This document shows, one piece after another, positions 6,615-16,763 of a stretch of DNA of 39,615 bases. Each line of letters begins with the position of its first letter. The first letter of the stretch is position 1. The notes under the pieces were generated by a model. The model saw only the letters and a list, made by a program, of their open reading frames with translations. It made no database searches and had not been told where the DNA came from. The stretch comes from Candidatus Howiella intestinavium (lineage in GTDB: Bacteria > Bacillota > Clostridia > Oscillospirales > Acutalibacteraceae). The stretch is taken from NCBI GenBank assembly GCA_904420585.1, contig CAJFVX010000051.1:1-39615 (forward strand), read 5' to 3'. Position numbers and translations under genes: made by a program.

Positions 6615-7019
6615 CTATACTCTTCTTCTCTTGGGCGGGCGGCAGCCGTTGTGGGGGATGGGGGTCACGTCCTTAATCATGTTGACCTCCAGCCCGGCGG
6701 CCTGCAGGGCGCGGATGGCGGCTTCACGGCCGGCGCCGGGGCCCTTTACATATACTTCAACGGTCTTCAGACCATGCTCCATGGCGGCCTTCGCGGCGGT
6801 TTCCGCGGCGCTCTGGGCGGCGAAGGGGGTGGACTTTCTGGAACCCCGGAAGCCCAGTTCACCGGCAGAGGCCCAGGAAAGGGCGTTGCCCTGGGTGTCG
6901 GTGATGGTCACGATGGTGTTGTTGAAGGTCGACTGGATATGGGCGGCGCCGCGCTCTACATTCTTCCGCTCGCGGCGGCGGCGGGTGGTTGCGGTTTTCT
7001 TACCCTTGGTAGCAGCCAT
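6615..7019 (-). CDS. rpsK: 30S ribosomal protein S11
   Basis: 134 residues from ATG 7019 behind GGAGGAAGAAGTAT. S11 shapes the platform around the 690 loop of 16S r[36 protein letters not shown] and [15 protein letters not shown] are family signatures, and the basic tail [12 protein letters not shown] is complete. The N-terminal lysine/arginine stretch is slightly longer than in Bacillus. Confidence 0.97.
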   Translation of the reverse strand: MAATKGKKTATTRRRRERKNVERGAAHIQSTFNNTIVTITDTQGNALSWASAGELGFRGSRKSTPFAAQSAAETAAKAAMEHGLKTVEVYVKGPGAGREAAIRALQAAGLEVNMIKDVTPIPHNGCRPPKRRRV

Positions 7020-7037
7020 ATACTTCTTCCTCCTGCC

Positions 7038-7406
7038 TTACTTCTTCTTGTTGGCAATGGTCTTCTTGGGACCCTTGCGGGTACGGGCGTTGGTCTTGGA
7101 CCGCTGTCCGCGTACGGGCAGGCCCTTGCGATGACGGGTGCCGCGGTAGCTGCCGATTTCGATCAGCCGCTTGATGTCGTACGCCACACTGCGGCGCAGA
7201 TCGCCTTCCACCTGCACATTGTGATCAATGTACTCGCGGAGCTTGGACACGTCGTCCTCGGTCAAATCCTTCACCCGGGTGTCGGGATTCACGCCGGTGG
7301 CGTTCAGGATATCGTTGGCGGTCTTGCGGCCGATGCCGTAAATATAGGTCAGGCCAATTTCAACCCGCTTTTCGCGGGGCAGGTCTACACCAGCTATACG
7401 CGCCAT
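7038..7406 (-). CDS. rpsM: 30S ribosomal protein S13
   Basis: 122 residues from ATG 7406, GGAGG eleven bases upstream. S13 sits on the head of the 30S and contacts tRNA in the P site and the 50S bridge. [26 protein letters not shown], the helix-hairpin-helix part, and [25 protein letters not shown] are diagnostic. It is the first alpha-operon gene proper after rpmJ. Confidence 0.97.
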   Translation of the reverse strand: MARIAGVDLPREKRVEIGLTYIYGIGRKTANDILNATGVNPDTRVKDLTEDDVSKLREYIDHNVQVEGDLRRSVAYDIKRLIEIGSYRGTRHRKGLPVRGQRSKTNARTRKGPKKTIANKKK

Positions 7407-7446
7407 TTGTTAATGCACCTCCACTATTCTTGTCGGGAGCGACAGG

Positions 7447-7560
7447 TTAGCCCTGGCGCTGCTTGTGCTTGGGATTCTCACAGATAACCATGATTTTTCC
7501 CTTGCGCTTTATAATCTTGCACTTCTCGCAGATTTTCTTAACAGAAGGTCTGACTTTCAT
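7447..7560 (-). CDS. rpmJ: 50S ribosomal protein L36 (zinc ribbon form)
   Basis: This small gene encodes 37 residues: [38 protein letters not shown]11, C14, C27 and H32 form the zinc ribbon of the common C-plus L36. The ATG at 7560 is preceded by GGAGG (AAGGAGGTAACCAGGTA). It sits between infA and rpsM, the normal place. Confidence 0.96.
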   Translation of the reverse strand: MKVRPSVKKICEKCKIIKRKGKIMVICENPKHKQRQG

Positions 7561-7575
7561 TACCTGGTTACCTCC

Positions 7576-7794
7576 TTATTTGGAACGCCATGTGATGCGT
7601 CCCTTGGTCAGGTCGTAGGGCGACATTTCCACCGTCACCTTGTCCCCCGGCAAAATCCGGATGAAATTCATCCGCAGCTTGCCGGATATGTGGGCCAGGA
7701 TGACATGCCCGCCCTGGATCTCCACCTTGAACACCGCGTTGGGCAGTGCTTCAACGACGACTCCTTCAACTTCGATCATATCCTGCTTGGACAT
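7576..7794 (-). CDS. infA: Translation initiation factor IF-1
   Basis: 72 residues from ATG 7794, the usual IF-1 length; GGGAGG lies seven bases upstream and an in-frame GTG two codons earlier overlaps this spacing. The single OB/S1 domain is complete: [39 protein letters not shown] and [14 protein letters not shown]-1 occupies the A site during initiation. Confidence 0.97.
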   Translation of the reverse strand: MSKQDMIEVEGVVVEALPNAVFKVEIQGGHVILAHISGKLRMNFIRILPGDKVTVEMSPYDLTKGRITWRSK

Positions 7795-7809
7795 GTGCAC
7801 GCCTCCCTT

Positions 7810-8064
7810 TTAAGCCTCTGGGCCCAGGCCCATGCATTCCCGCAGGGCCTTTCGCAACGCCCGGTTTGTGGTCAACTGTTCCTCAGTCAAAAGCCAGTTG
7901 GTGGCCGCCAGGTGCTTGGGGTTCTTACGCTTGGGCCGTTCTATCGGCCGCTCCTTCCCGTCTGCGAGAAGGACCGCTTCCCCTTCCATGCCAACTACGG
8001 CCAAAAATGTGTCTTTATCCCGTCCGGCGGTAGAGCGCAGCACGCGCCCTCTCGCATAGGCCAT
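7810..8064 (-). CDS. KOW-domain RNA-binding protein between map and infA
   Basis: 84 residues from ATG 8064, with GGGAGG eight bases upstream overlapping the map stop. The first half, MAYARGRVLRSTAGRDKDTF and AVVGMEGEAVLLADGKERPI, is a KOW-like barrel of the type annotated 'L14E/L6E/L27E-like'. The rest is basic with KRKNPKHLAATN. Clostridia often carry such a gene exactly here, in the spc operon before infA, which points to a ribosome- or translation-linked RNA-binding role; its exact function is not known. Confidence 0.85.
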   Translation of the reverse strand: MAYARGRVLRSTAGRDKDTFLAVVGMEGEAVLLADGKERPIERPKRKNPKHLAATNWLLTEEQLTTNRALRKALRECMGLGPEA

Positions 8065-8077
8065 GGCGGAAACCTCC

Positions 8078-8827
8078 CTACGCCAGGGTGAGGATCTGCG
8101 GCCCCTCGGCCGTGATCGCCACGCTGTGCTCAAAATGGGCGGAGAGCTTCCCGTCCAGGGTAACCACTGTCCAGCCGTCCGCGAGGGTTTTCACCTTCTC
8201 GGTACCGGCGTTGATCATGGGCTCAATGGCCAGGGTCATACCCGGGAGCAGGCGAATGCCGTGCCCGGGTGTGCCGAAATTGGGAACCTCAGGTGCTTCA
8301 TGCAGGCTCGTGCCTACTCCGTGGCCGACAAATTGGCGAACCACCGAGTAACCCCGCGCCTCGACATACCGCTGCACGGCGGCCGAAATATCGCCGATGC
8401 GGTTGCCGGCCTTGGCCATCCGGATGCCTTCATAGAGGCTTTCCCGTGTTGCATCCATCAGGGCTTTCGCTTCATCGCTTACGTCCCCTGCGGCGAAGGT
8501 GGCGGCGTTGTCGCCGTTATAGCCTTCAAAGACGGCGCCTAAATCGATGCTGACGATGTCCCCCGCCCGGATGACCCGCTTTTTGCTGGGTATGCCGTGG
8601 ATGACCTCGCTGTTAATGGATATGCAGGCCGTGGCCGGAAAGCCGCCGTACCCCTTGAAGTTGGGCACGGCCCCCTGGCTGCGGATATACTTTTCGGCCA
8701 AGCGGTCGATCTCGGCGGTGGTGACCCCCGGCTCGACCGCTTCGCCTGCCAGCTTCAGGGCGGCTGCTGAAATCCTGCCGGCCTCTTTCATAATGGAAAG
8801 CTCCCGGCTTGTCTTCAGCACAATCAT
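8078..8827 (-). CDS. map: Type I methionine aminopeptidase
   Basis: 249 residues from ATG 8827, GGAGG overlapping the adk stop. The enzyme removes N-terminal methionine from new proteins. The metal ligands D95, D106, H169, E202 and E233 are present in SIDLGAVFEGYNGDNAATF, GHGVGTSLHE, LAIEPM and FEHSVAI; H78 is the substrate-contact histidine (VIHGIP). There is no N-terminal zinc or SH3 extension, so it is the plain bacterial form. Confidence 0.97.
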   Translation of the reverse strand: MIVLKTSRELSIMKEAGRISAAALKLAGEAVEPGVTTAEIDRLAEKYIRSQGAVPNFKGYGGFPATACISINSEVIHGIPSKKRVIRAGDIVSIDLGAVFEGYNGDNAATFAAGDVSDEAKALMDATRESLYEGIRMAKAGNRIGDISAAVQRYVEARGYSVVRQFVGHGVGTSLHEAPEVPNFGTPGHGIRLLPGMTLAIEPMINAGTEKVKTLADGWTVVTLDGKLSAHFEHSVAITAEGPQILTLA

Positions 8828-8830
8828 CCT

Positions 8831-9463
8831 TTACGCCTCCAGTGCGGCCAGCATCAGGCGGGTGGTGTCGGCCACTTCCTCCTGACCCTCCACCGTGCGG
8901 AGTTTGCCGCTCTTGGCGTAGTAGTCCTTCAAGGGTTCGGTCTGCTCGTGATACACCTTCAGGCGGTCCTGCACCGTCTCGGGCGCGTCGTCCTTCCGGC
9001 GGATAAGCGCACCGCCGCAGGCGTCGCAGACGTCCTCCTTGGCAGGTTTCTTGTAGAGCATATGGTAGCTGGCGCCGCACTTCTCGCAGACCCGCCGGCC
9101 GGACATGCGCTCCACAATCTTCTCGTCGGGCACCTCGATGGATACCACCCGGTCGATCTCCACGCCCATGGCGTCCAGCGCCTCGGCCTGGGGAATGGTG
9201 CGGGGGAACCCGTCCAGGATGAACCCGTTCTTGCAGTCGTCCTTGGCCAAGCGCTCCTGGATGATGCCGATGACGACATCATCCGGAACCAGCTTGCCCT
9301 CGTCCATATAGGACTTGGCTTTCAGCCCCATCTCGGTACCGTTCTTCAGCGCTTCGCGGATGATATTGCCGGTAGAGATGGCGGGAATGGAAAACTTGTT
9401 GCAGATAACCTCGGCCTGGGTGCCCTTGCCGGCCCCCGGCGCACCTAAAAGAATCAGTTTCAT
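8831..9463 (-). CDS. adk: Adenylate kinase (zinc LID type)
   Basis: 210 residues from ATG 9463. It interconverts ATP+AMP and 2 ADP. The P-loop GAPGAGKGT is at 7-15, LDGFPRT at 83-89 binds AMP, and the LID has C126, C129, C146 and C149, the Gram-positive zinc set. It is three bases from map and 22 from secY, the standard order. Confidence 0.97.
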   Translation of the reverse strand: MKLILLGAPGAGKGTQAEVICNKFSIPAISTGNIIREALKNGTEMGLKAKSYMDEGKLVPDDVVIGIIQERLAKDDCKNGFILDGFPRTIPQAEALDAMGVEIDRVVSIEVPDEKIVERMSGRRVCEKCGASYHMLYKKPAKEDVCDACGGALIRRKDDAPETVQDRLKVYHEQTEPLKDYYAKSGKLRTVEGQEEVADTTRLMLAALEA

Positions 9464-9485
9464 CTTAACCCTTCCTTTCAGATGC

Positions 9486-10769
9486 CTAGTCCAGGAATCC
9501 CTTGTAATGACGCATCATCATCTGGGACTCCAGGTTCTGCACCGTATCCAGCGCAACGCCAACCAGAATCAGTACCGACGTACCGCCGATCTGGATCTGC
9601 ATGCCGCTGAAACCGGAAATCGCAATGGGCAGAATGGCGATGACGCTTAAGAAAAGCGCTCCCAGCAGGGTGATGCGGGACATGATCTTCTGGATGAAGT
9701 CAGCGGTGGGCTTGCCCGGACGGATGCCGGGGATGGCGCCGCTGTTCTTGCGCAGGTTGTTGGCCATCTCCACCGGATTATACTGGATGCTTACATAGAA
9801 GTAGGCAAAGGCGATAATCAGGATGAAGTAGAGGATGGCGTAGAAAGCGCCCTGGTAGCTGAAGGTCCGCAGCACCTTATAAAAGGTGCTGGGTTCGCCG
9901 GTGGGCGTAGACATAAAGCCCAGGATCATGGTGGGGATCATCAGGATGGAGGAGGCGAAGATGATAGGCAGAACGCCGGACATATTCACCTTGATGGGAA
10001 TATGGGTGCTCTGGCCGCCATACATCTTCCGGCCCACCACGCGCTTGGCGTACTGGATGGGAATCCGGCGCTCCGAATTGGTCATCCAGACGATGAAGGC
10101 CACGATCAGCAGGAAGCCGATGACCACGGCCACCGTAGCGACCGGGTTAATGAACAGGTAGCTCCACAGATAAGCAAAGGCCTGGGGCGCCCGGGAGATA
10201 ATACCCGAGAAGAGCAGGATGGAAATACCATTGCCCACGCCCTTTTCGTCGATCCGCTCGCCCAGCCACATCATCAGGGCCGAACCAGCGGTGAAGCAGA
10301 CGATAATGACGATGGCCGCGAAAACCAGCAGGCCGCCTTCCGCGTTGACCATGTCGCTGCGCTGCAGGTAGAAGTAGTAGGCAGCGCCCTGAATAAGGCC
10401 CAGGACAACGGTGGTATAACGGGTGATCTGGGCCAGCTTCTTGCGGCCCTCCTCCCCTTCCTTGGACAGCCGCTCCAGAGGCGGAATGGCCACGGTCAGC
10501 AGCTGGATGATGATGGAAGCGTTGATGTAGGGCGTTACCGACATGGCGAAGATAGCGCCGTACTCCAAACCACCGCCGGTGAGGACGGCGAGATAGCTGA
10601 AAAATTCATTGGCGCCGGCGCCGGTCATGCTGTCCTTCAGCGCCGCTACGTCGATAAAGGGAACCGGGATAACCGATCCGATGCGGAAAATGATGATGAT
10701 GAATAAGGTGAAAAGAATCTTCTTGCGCAGGTCTGCCATTGCCCAGGCATTCCGCAGCGTCTTTATCAT
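9486..10769 (-). CDS. secY: Protein translocase subunit SecY
   Basis: 427 residues with ten hydrophobic membrane segments. SecY is the channel of the general secretion pathway in the cytoplasmic membrane. The start ATG 10769 follows the rplO stop by one base and its ribosome site lies inside rplO, so the two are translationally linked. Signatures include [33 protein letters not shown] and the C-terminal loop [10 protein letters not shown]. The C-terminus [22 protein letters not shown] tail is intact. Confidence 0.98.
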   Translation of the reverse strand: MIKTLRNAWAMADLRKKILFTLFIIIIFRIGSVIPVPFIDVAALKDSMTGAGANEFFSYLAVLTGGGLEYGAIFAMSVTPYINASIIIQLLTVAIPPLERLSKEGEEGRKKLAQITRYTTVVLGLIQGAAYYFYLQRSDMVNAEGGLLVFAAIVIIVCFTAGSALMMWLGERIDEKGVGNGISILLFSGIISRAPQAFAYLWSYLFINPVATVAVVIGFLLIVAFIVWMTNSERRIPIQYAKRVVGRKMYGGQSTHIPIKVNMSGVLPIIFASSILMIPTMILGFMSTPTGEPSTFYKVLRTFSYQGAFYAILYFILIIAFAYFYVSIQYNPVEMANNLRKNSGAIPGIRPGKPTADFIQKIMSRITLLGALFLSVIAILPIAISGFSGMQIQIGGTSVLILVGVALDTVQNLESQMMMRHYKGFLD

Positions 10770-10770
10770 C

Positions 10771-11211
10771 TTACATCACCTCGGCCTTTCCGCCCGCGGC
10801 TTCGATCTTCTGCTTGGCGCTCTCGGAGAAAGCGGCGGCCTTGACCGTCAGCTTCTTGGAGCACTCGCCGTTGCCGAGGATCTTCACGCCGTCCAGAGTC
10901 TTCTTTACAAGACCCTTGGCCTTCAGAGCGTCGGTATCCACTACCGCGCCGTCTTCAAACACGTCCAGGGCGGACACGTTGACGGTGGCGTACCGGGTTG
11001 CGAAAATATTGTTAAAGCCGCGCTTGGGGACCCGGCGCTGCAGGGGCATCTGGCCGCCTTCAAAGCCCGGCCGCTGGCCGCGGCCCGCACGGGCCTTCTG
11101 GCCCTTGTGGCCCTTGCCGGCAGTCTTGCCGTTGCCCGAGCCATGCCCTCTGCCGATGCGCTTGACGTCCCGATTGGAGCCCGGCGCCGGAGACAGTTCG
11201 TGCATTTTCAT
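10771..11211 (-). CDS. rplO: 50S ribosomal protein L15
   Basis: 146 residues from ATG 11211, GGAGG nine bases upstream. L15 is a late-assembly 23S binder. The glycine-rich N-terminus ([21 protein letters not shown]) and [17 protein letters not shown] are typical. Confidence 0.97.
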   Translation of the reverse strand: MKMHELSPAPGSNRDVKRIGRGHGSGNGKTAGKGHKGQKARAGRGQRPGFEGGQMPLQRRVPKRGFNNIFATRYATVNVSALDVFEDGAVVDTDALKAKGLVKKTLDGVKILGNGECSKKLTVKAAAFSESAKQKIEAAGGKAEVM

Positions 11212-11229
11212 GTGCTTGCACCTCCTTGC

Positions 11230-11427
11230 TTACGCTTCGGTTACCTCCACGAGGTGGATGATCTTCTTGATTTTGCCCAGGGTCTGGGGATTGTTGGGCT
11301 GTACCCGTTCTTCGCCCACTTTGCGGAGGCCCAGGGCCTCGGCGGTGGCGACCTGGTCCTTCTTGGAACCGATGAGGCTCTTGACCAGTTTTACCTTAAG
11401 GCTGGCAGCCTTGAATTCCTGCATCAT
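11230..11427 (-). CDS. rpmD: 50S ribosomal protein L30
   Basis: 65 residues; ATGATG at 11427/11424, the first being seven bases after GGAGG. LKVKLVKSLIGSKKDQVATAEALGLRKV is the L30 core. The small ferredoxin-like protein binds domain II of 23S rRNA. It is present here although some clades lack it. Confidence 0.95.
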   Translation of the reverse strand: MMQEFKAASLKVKLVKSLIGSKKDQVATAEALGLRKVGEERVQPNNPQTLGKIKKIIHLVEVTEA

Positions 11428-11439
11428 TGCTGCTCCTCC

Positions 11440-11952
11440 TTAACCTAAAATTTCCTGGACCGACTTGCCCCGGATGGCGGCCACCTGCTCAGCGCTCCGC
11501 AGGCTCTTGAGGCCCGCGATGGTGGCCCGCACCACGTTGCAGGGGTTGTTGGAACGCAGCGCCTTGGTACGGATGTCCTTGATGCCGACCGTCTCCAGCA
11601 CGGCGCGGACCGGACCGCCGGCGATAACGCCGGTACCGGGGGCGGCGGGCTTTAAAAGAACCCGGCCGGCGCCAAAGGCGCCGATGACCTCATGGGGGAT
11701 GGTGGTGCCCCGCAGGGAAACCTTGATCAGGTTCTTCTTGGCGTCCTCAATGCCCTTGCGGATAGCCTCGGGCACTTCGGCGGCCTTGCCCAGGCCGAAG
11801 CCTACGGTTCCCTTGCCGTCACCCACGACGACCAAAGCGGAGAACTTCATAATACGGCCGCCCTTGACCGTCTTGGATACGCGGTTGATGGAAACCACGC
11901 GCTCCAGCATTTCCGGTTCAGCGGCGTTTGTCTTGGTCTGATTGAAAGCCAA
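11440..11952 (-). CDS. rpsE: 30S ribosomal protein S5
   Basis: 170 residues, starting with TTG at 11952; no ATG or GTG fits and GGAGGGG lies seven bases before it. The N-terminal double-stranded RNA-binding part ([31 protein letters not shown]) includes the fidelity loop, followed by [26 protein letters not shown]5 influences decoding accuracy and mRNA unwinding. Confidence 0.97.
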   Translation of the reverse strand: MAFNQTKTNAAEPEMLERVVSINRVSKTVKGGRIMKFSALVVVGDGKGTVGFGLGKAAEVPEAIRKGIEDAKKNLIKVSLRGTTIPHEVIGAFGAGRVLLKPAAPGTGVIAGGPVRAVLETVGIKDIRTKALRSNNPCNVVRATIAGLKSLRSAEQVAAIRGKSVQEILG

Positions 11953-11970
11953 ATGTATTCCCCTCCTTCT

Positions 11971-12330
11971 TTAGAACTTGAGGCCGCCCTCGCGGGCACC
12001 TTCGGCAAGCTCCTGCACGCGGCCGTGGTAGATGTAGCCGCCGCGGTCGAATACGACCTCGGTGATACCCTTTTCCACAGCCCGCTTAGCAACCATTTGT
12101 CCAACCTTGCGGGCGGCTTCCTTGTTGCCGCCGTTGCCTTCGAAATCCTTCTCGACGGTGGAGGCGGAAACCAGGGTCACGCCTTTCTCGTCGTCAATCA
12201 GCTGGGCGTAGATATTGCTAAGGGAGCGGAATACATTCAGGCGGGGCCGAGCGGCGGTGCCGCTGACCTTGCCGCGCACGCGAACGTGGCGGTGGGTACG
12301 CGCCTTATTGCTGTCAGGCTTCTTAACCAT
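11971..12330 (-). CDS. rplR: 50S ribosomal protein L18
   Basis: 119 residues from ATG 12330 behind AAAGGAG. L18 joins 5S rRNA to the large subunit. [20 protein letters not shown] and [19 protein letters not shown] are signatures, with [26 protein letters not shown] at the end. Confidence 0.97.
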   Translation of the reverse strand: MVKKPDSNKARTHRHVRVRGKVSGTAARPRLNVFRSLSNIYAQLIDDEKGVTLVSASTVEKDFEGNGGNKEAARKVGQMVAKRAVEKGITEVVFDRGGYIYHGRVQELAEGAREGGLKF

Positions 12331-12345
12331 GTTTCATTCACTCCT

Positions 12346-12894
12346 TTACTTCTTAGCGCCCTTGCCGGCCTTGCCTTCCTTGCGGCGGATGTGCTCACCG
12401 GCGTACCGGATACCCTTGCCCTTATACGGCTCGGGGGGACGCTTCTCGCGCACTTCCGCAGCAAACTGGCCGACCTGCTGCTTGTCGGGCCCGGAGATGA
12501 CAACCTGGTTGGGGCCGGGCACCTCGATGGAGATGCCGGGGACCTCCGGAACGATAACCTGATGGGAAAAGCCCAGATTCAGGACCAGATTCTTACCCTG
12601 CTTGGCGGCGCGGTAGCCGACGCCGTTGACCTCCAGCTCCTTCTTGAAGCCGTTGGACACACCCTCCACCATGTTGGCGATGAGGGAACGGGTCAGGCCG
12701 TGCAACGCTCTGTGCTCCTTGTCGTCCGTAGGACGGGTTACCAGGATCTCAGAGCCTTCTACGGCAATGGCCATATCCTTGTGGAAGGTACTTGTCAGGG
12801 TGCCCTTGGGACCCTTTACCGTGACCTCCTGGCCGTTCAGCTTCACGTCCACACCGGCAGGGATGGCGATAGGTTTTCTTCCTATACGAGACAT
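12346..12894 (-). CDS. rplF: 50S ribosomal protein L6
   Basis: 182 residues from ATG 12894. L6 stands near the factor-binding site. It has two similar domains; [15 protein letters not shown] opens the first and the C-terminal [22 protein letters not shown] is the diagnostic motif. Confidence 0.97.
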   Translation of the reverse strand: MSRIGRKPIAIPAGVDVKLNGQEVTVKGPKGTLTSTFHKDMAIAVEGSEILVTRPTDDKEHRALHGLTRSLIANMVEGVSNGFKKELEVNGVGYRAAKQGKNLVLNLGFSHQVIVPEVPGISIEVPGPNQVVISGPDKQQVGQFAAEVREKRPPEPYKGKGIRYAGEHIRRKEGKAGKGAKK

Positions 12895-12908
12895 ATCTCT
12901 CTTCCTCC

Positions 12909-13307
12909 TTACCAGACGAAAGCCAGAACTTCGCCGCCTACATTGTTCTTGCGAGCCTGCTTGTCAGTCATAATTCCTTTAGAAGTGGAAAGGATGGCGA
13001 TGCCCAGTCCCTTCATGACCTTGGGCATATCCTCCACGCTGCTGTAGATACGCAGACCAGGCTTGGATACCCGGCGAAGGCCGGTGATGACCTGGCTCTT
13101 GTTGGGGCCGTACTTCAGGTTCACCCGAATGACGCCCTGCTTCCCGTCCTCGATAACCTGGAAGCTTCCGATATATCCCTCGTCCTGCAGGATCTGGGCG
13201 ATGGCCTTTTTCACGTTGGACGCGGGGATGTCAACCGAATCGTGCTTGGCCGAATTCGCGTTGCGAATGCGGGTCAGCATATCGGCGATGGTATCGCTGA
13301 TTTGCAT
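12909..13307 (-). CDS. rpsH: 30S ribosomal protein S8
   Basis: 132 residues from ATG 13307 ([17 protein letters not shown]). S8 binds helix 21 of 16S rRNA and in many bacteria represses the spc operon at the rplX-rplE mRNA. The closing [26 protein letters not shown] is typical. Confidence 0.97.
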   Translation of the reverse strand: MQISDTIADMLTRIRNANSAKHDSVDIPASNVKKAIAQILQDEGYIGSFQVIEDGKQGVIRVNLKYGPNKSQVITGLRRVSKPGLRIYSSVEDMPKVMKGLGIAILSTSKGIMTDKQARKNNVGGEVLAFVW

Positions 13308-13333
13308 GCCGTAAACCTCCTTTGCCTATACGT

Positions 13334-13519
13334 TTACCAGCTGGCCTTCTTCACGCCGGGGATTTCGCCCTTGTAGGCGAGTTCCCGGAAACAGATACGG
13401 CAGATGCCGTACTTGCGAAGATAGGCGTGCGGGCGGCCACAGATCTTGCATCTGTTGTAAGCTCTGGTGGAAAACTTGGCCGGCCGAGCCTGCCGGACCT
13501 TCATAGATGTCTTAGCCAT
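13334..13519 (-). CDS. rpsN: 30S ribosomal protein S14, type Z
   Basis: 61 residues, the short zinc form: C24xxC27 and C40xxC43 in [27 protein letters not shown] 13519 has AGGAGG upstream. The zinc-independent long S14 is not in this window, so this copy is the standard ribosomal one. Confidence 0.97.
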   Translation of the reverse strand: MAKTSMKVRQARPAKFSTRAYNRCKICGRPHAYLRKYGICRICFRELAYKGEIPGVKKASW

Positions 13520-13531
13520 TCATGCCCCTCC

Positions 13532-14071
13532 TTACTTCGCAAACGGGGCGCCCATCAGCGTAAGCAGCTCCCGGGCTTCCTCGTCGGTGTTGGCGGTGGT
13601 GACAAAGCAGATGTCCATGCCGCGCACCTTATCAATCTTATCGTAATCGATCTCGGGGAAAATCAGCTGCTCCTTGATGCCCATGGAATAGTTCCCGCGG
13701 CCGTCGAAGGAGTTGGGGTTGATGCCCCGGAAGTCGCGGACGCGGGGAAGCGCCGCGCTGAAGAGCCGGTCGATAAACTCATACATTTTGTCGCCCCGGA
13801 GGGTTACCTTCACGCCGATGGGCATGCCCTCCCGCAGACGGAAGTTTGCGACGGATTTCTTGGCCTTGCAGACCACCGGCCGCTGGCCGGTGATGGCGCT
13901 GACGTCGCCGATGATGGCGTCGATCATCTTGGCGTTGTCCCGGGCCTCGCCGCAGCCTACGTTGATGACAACCTTATCGAGCTTCGGAATCTGCATGACG
14001 CTCTTATAGCCAAACTTCTTCATCAGCGCAGGAGCGATAGCGTTCTTGTATTCGTCCCTAAGCCTTGCCAT
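13532..14071 (-). CDS. rplE: 50S ribosomal protein L5
   Basis: 179 residues from ATG 14071 ([20 protein letters not shown]), chosen for the AAAGGAGG seven bases before it; the open frame continues upstream into rplX. L5 binds 5S rRNA in the central protuberance. [18 protein letters not shown] and [19 protein letters not shown] are family signatures. Confidence 0.97.
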   Translation of the reverse strand: MARLRDEYKNAIAPALMKKFGYKSVMQIPKLDKVVINVGCGEARDNAKMIDAIIGDVSAITGQRPVVCKAKKSVANFRLREGMPIGVKVTLRGDKMYEFIDRLFSAALPRVRDFRGINPNSFDGRGNYSMGIKEQLIFPEIDYDKIDKVRGMDICFVTTANTDEEARELLTLMGAPFAK

Positions 14072-14088
14072 GTCATGTCCTCCTTTAC

Positions 14089-14403
14089 TCAAAAGGTTTC
14101 GCCGCACTTTTTGCACATGCGGTCCTTCTTGCCGTCGGCGTAAATCTTATGGCCGATGCGGGTGGGTTTCTTGCACTTGGGGCAGATAACCTGCACCTTG
14201 CAGGCGTAGACGGCGCTTTCGGCCTTGATAATGCCGGAGGGGTCGCCGGCCTTCTTGGGCTTGGCGTGCTTGGACACCATATTGATGCCCTCGACGATGA
14301 CCTTGCCCTCCTTGGGGCTGACCTCCAGGACCTTGCCGGTCTTCTTCCGGTCTTTCTTATCCCCCGTCAACAGCTTGACGGTATCGCCTTTTTTAATGTT
14401 CAT
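14089..14403 (-). CDS. rplX: 50S ribosomal protein L24
   Basis: 104 residues from ATG 14403, AGGGAGG upstream. The KOW motif is at the start ([22 protein letters not shown]). The C-terminal [11 protein letters not shown]...CKKCGE has four cysteines that could hold zinc, as in many Clostridia. L24 starts 50S assembly near the tunnel exit. Confidence 0.97.
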   Translation of the reverse strand: MNIKKGDTVKLLTGDKKDRKKTGKVLEVSPKEGKVIVEGINMVSKHAKPKKAGDPSGIIKAESAVYACKVQVICPKCKKPTRIGHKIYADGKKDRMCKKCGETF

Positions 14404-14415
14404 TCCATTCCCTCC

Positions 14416-14784
14416 CTAGAGCACTTCGGGAGCCAGCGACAGGATCTTCAGGTAATCCTTCTCGCGGAGCTCACGGGCAACCGGCCCAAAGATGCGGGTG
14501 CCCCTCGGGTTCTTGTCGTCGCGGATGATGACGGCTGCATTCTCGTCAAAGCGGATGTAGGTCCCGTCGGCCCGGCGCAGGCCCTTGGCCGAACGCACGA
14601 TGACAGCCTTCACAACGTCGCCCTTTTTAACAACGCCGCCGGGTGCTGCTTTTTTGACCGAAGCAACCACCACGTCGCCAATATTGGCATACTTCCTGCC
14701 GGATCCGCCCAGCACACGGATGCACATGAGTTCCTTGGCGCCCGTGTTATCGGCGACCTTCAGGTAAGTCTGTTGCTGTATCAC
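14416..14784 (-). CDS. rplN: 50S ribosomal protein L14
   Basis: 122 residues starting with GTG 14784, GGAGG eight bases upstream ([20 protein letters not shown]). L14 forms an intersubunit bridge and is the docking site for silencing factor Rsf[23 protein letters not shown] and [22 protein letters not shown] are typical. Confidence 0.97.
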   Translation of the reverse strand: MIQQQTYLKVADNTGAKELMCIRVLGGSGRKYANIGDVVVASVKKAAPGGVVKKGDVVKAVIVRSAKGLRRADGTYIRFDENAAVIIRDDKNPRGTRIFGPVARELREKDYLKILSLAPEVL

Positions 14785-14808
14785 AGTGGTTTCCTCCTTA
14801 CCTTTCGC

Positions 14809-15066
14809 TTATTTGGCCCTCTCGATGATTTCCGCCACGCGCCACCTCTTGTCCTTGGACAGCGGGCGGGTTTCCATCACGAGCACGCGGTCGCCGATGT
14901 TGCAGGCATTGTTCTCGTCATGGGCCTTGAGTTTGACGGTCTTCTTGATGATCTTCTTGTACAGGGGGTGCTTGACGTTGTCCTTGATGGCCACGACAAC
15001 CGTCTTGTCCATCTTGTTGCTGACAACCATGCCCACCCGGGTCTTACGAAGGTTTCTCTCGCTCAC
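14809..15066 (-). CDS. rpsQ: 30S ribosomal protein S17
   Basis: 85 residues with GTG start at 15066 and GGGAGG nine bases before it. The OB-fold protein binds the 5' domain of 16S r[24 protein letters not shown] and [24 protein letters not shown] are signatures. Confidence 0.96.
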   Translation of the reverse strand: MSERNLRKTRVGMVVSNKMDKTVVVAIKDNVKHPLYKKIIKKTVKLKAHDENNACNIGDRVLVMETRPLSKDKRWRVAEIIERAK

Positions 15067-15085
15067 AGCTCAATACCTCCCTTTC

Positions 15086-15295
15086 TTAGGACTCGCTGCC
15101 GTCGGCCTGGAGCTCTTTCTCGCGGAGAATGGTCTTCACGCGAGCAATGTCCTTCTTGACGGCTTTGATCCGCATGGGGTTGTCGAGCTGGTTGATCGCG
15201 TGTTGAAAGCGCAGATGAAACAGCTCTTCCTTCAATTCCTTCAGCTGATCGTTCAGTTCAACAGCGGATTTCTCTCTGATTTCGGTAGCTTTCAT
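15086..15295 (-). CDS. rpmC: 50S ribosomal protein L29
   Basis: 69 residues. Its ATG (15295) overlaps the rplP stop by one base (TAATG), so reinitiation is likely. L29 lies at the tunnel exit and helps bind trigger factor and [35 protein letters not shown] is typical. Confidence 0.96.
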   Translation of the reverse strand: MKATEIREKSAVELNDQLKELKEELFHLRFQHAINQLDNPMRIKAVKKDIARVKTILREKELQADGSES

Positions 15296-15720
15296 TATTG
15301 CTCACCACCCATTTCCTGCTTACTAACAAACTTGCACTTGATCGGCAGCTTGTTGGCGGCCAGACGCATGGCCTCGCGGGCAACCGCTTCTTCCACGCCG
15401 GCGATCTCGAAGAGAACCCGGCCGGGCTTGACAACGGCGACCCAGTATTCGGGAGAACCTTTACCGGAACCCATACGGGTCTCGGCCGGCTTCTCTGTGA
15501 TGGGCTTATCGGGGAAGATCTTGATCCAAACCTGACCGCCGCGCTTGATGTAACGGGTCATGGCCACACGAGCGGCCTCGATCTGGTTGGAGGTGATCCA
15601 CGCCGGCTCCAGGGCCTGCAGGCCGTACTGGCCGTGGGAAACAAAGTTGCCGCGGGTAGCGGTACCCTTTAAGCGGCCCCTGTGTACGCGGCGATATTTC
15701 ACGCGCTTGGGCATTAACAT
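15295..15720 (-). CDS. rplP: 50S ribosomal protein L16
   Basis: 141 residues. The ATG at 15720 overlaps the rpsC stop (TAATG) and gives [16 protein letters not shown], the common Firmicutes N-terminus. L16 shapes the A-site tRNA channel. [22 protein letters not shown] and [19 protein letters not shown] are diagnostic. Confidence 0.97.
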   Translation of the reverse strand: MLMPKRVKYRRVHRGRLKGTATRGNFVSHGQYGLQALEPAWITSNQIEAARVAMTRYIKRGGQVWIKIFPDKPITEKPAETRMGSGKGSPEYWVAVVKPGRVLFEIAGVEEAVAREAMRLAANKLPIKCKFVSKQEMGGEQ

Positions 15721-16385
15721 TAGCGGGCGCCTCCTTCCTTACGGGGCTTACGGGCATCGTGCAGAACCTCGCCGGAATAGATCCAAACCTTGACGCCGAT
15801 GCGTCCGTAGGTGGTGTTGGCCTCCGCGAAGCCGTAGTCGATATCGGCGCGCAGGGTCTGCAGCGGGATGGTGCCTTCATGATAGTGTTCGGTACGGGCG
15901 ATTTCCGCGCCGCCCAGACGGCCGGAAACCTGGGTCTTGATTCCCTTGGCGCCCAGGCGCATGGTGCGGCCCATGGCCAGCTTCATGGCCCGGCGGAAGG
16001 AAATCCGCTTCTCCAGCTGGGCGGCGATGTTCTCGGCGACCAGCGTAGCGTTCAGGTCGGGCTGCCGCACTTCAACGATGTTGATGTTCACCGGCTTGCC
16101 CAGCATCTTCTCGCACTCGGCCTTCAGCTTGTCGATCTCGGAACCGTTGCGGCCGATGACCATGCCGGGCTTGGCGCAGTGGATGTGCAGGCGTACACGG
16201 GAGGCGTCGCGCTCGATCTCGATCTTGGGGACGCCGGCGTTGTACAGCTTCTTCTTCAGATACTTACGGAGGTTATAGTCCTCAACCAAAGTATCTCCGA
16301 ACACGTTGTCCTTGGCAAACCAACGGGAATCCCAGTTCTTGATAATGCCGACGCGCAGTCCGTTAGGATTTACTTTCTGGCCCAT
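15720..16385 (-). CDS. rpsC: 30S ribosomal protein S3
   Basis: 221 residues from ATG 16385 ([22 protein letters not shown]). S3 lines the mRNA entry. The KH domain has [15 protein letters not shown] at about 75-90, and the C-terminal domain [19 protein letters not shown] is intact. GGAGG lies eight bases upstream. Confidence 0.97.
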   Translation of the reverse strand: MGQKVNPNGLRVGIIKNWDSRWFAKDNVFGDTLVEDYNLRKYLKKKLYNAGVPKIEIERDASRVRLHIHCAKPGMVIGRNGSEIDKLKAECEKMLGKPVNINIVEVRQPDLNATLVAENIAAQLEKRISFRRAMKLAMGRTMRLGAKGIKTQVSGRLGGAEIARTEHYHEGTIPLQTLRADIDYGFAEANTTYGRIGVKVWIYSGEVLHDARKPRKEGGAR

Positions 16386-16401
16386 AACTCAAACCTCCTC
16401 C

Positions 16402-16740
16402 TTAGTCTTCCTGTTCCCTGAGCACCAGGGTCATGTGGGACGTCCGCTTCAGAATGCGGTGGGCCCGGCCGTGGTCCTTGGCGCGGATGCGCTTGAGGAT
16501 GGGGCCGGGGCTGACGAAGCACTCGGCTACGTACAGGCGGGACGTGTCCATGTTGTGGTTGTTCTCGGCGTTGGCCATGGCCGACTTCAGCAGTTTCTCC
16601 AAATCCTCACAGGCGGCTTTGGGGGTAAACTTCAGAATCGCCATCGCCTTCTCCGCAGGCTGATTGCGGATGAGATCCATCACAATCTTCACCTTGCGGG
16701 GCGAAATGCGGGCGTATTTTAAACTAGCCCTTGCTTCCAT
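16402..16740 (-). CDS. rplV: 50S ribosomal protein L22
   Basis: 112 residues from ATG 16740, AAGGAG upstream. The long beta-hairpin of L22 lines the exit tunnel; macrolide resistance changes map there. ARISPRKVKIVMDLIRNQPAEKA and GPILKRIRAKDHGRAHRILKRTSH are typical. Confidence 0.97.
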   Translation of the reverse strand: MEARASLKYARISPRKVKIVMDLIRNQPAEKAMAILKFTPKAACEDLEKLLKSAMANAENNHNMDTSRLYVAECFVSPGPILKRIRAKDHGRAHRILKRTSHMTLVLREQED

Positions 16741-16763
16741 AGTCTAACTCTCCTTTCGGCCGC

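Noticed and set aside
11692..13047. 451-codon plus-strand frame across rpsE-rplR-rplF-rpsH
   Set aside because: It runs antisense through four certain ribosomal protein genes; shadow caused by high GC.
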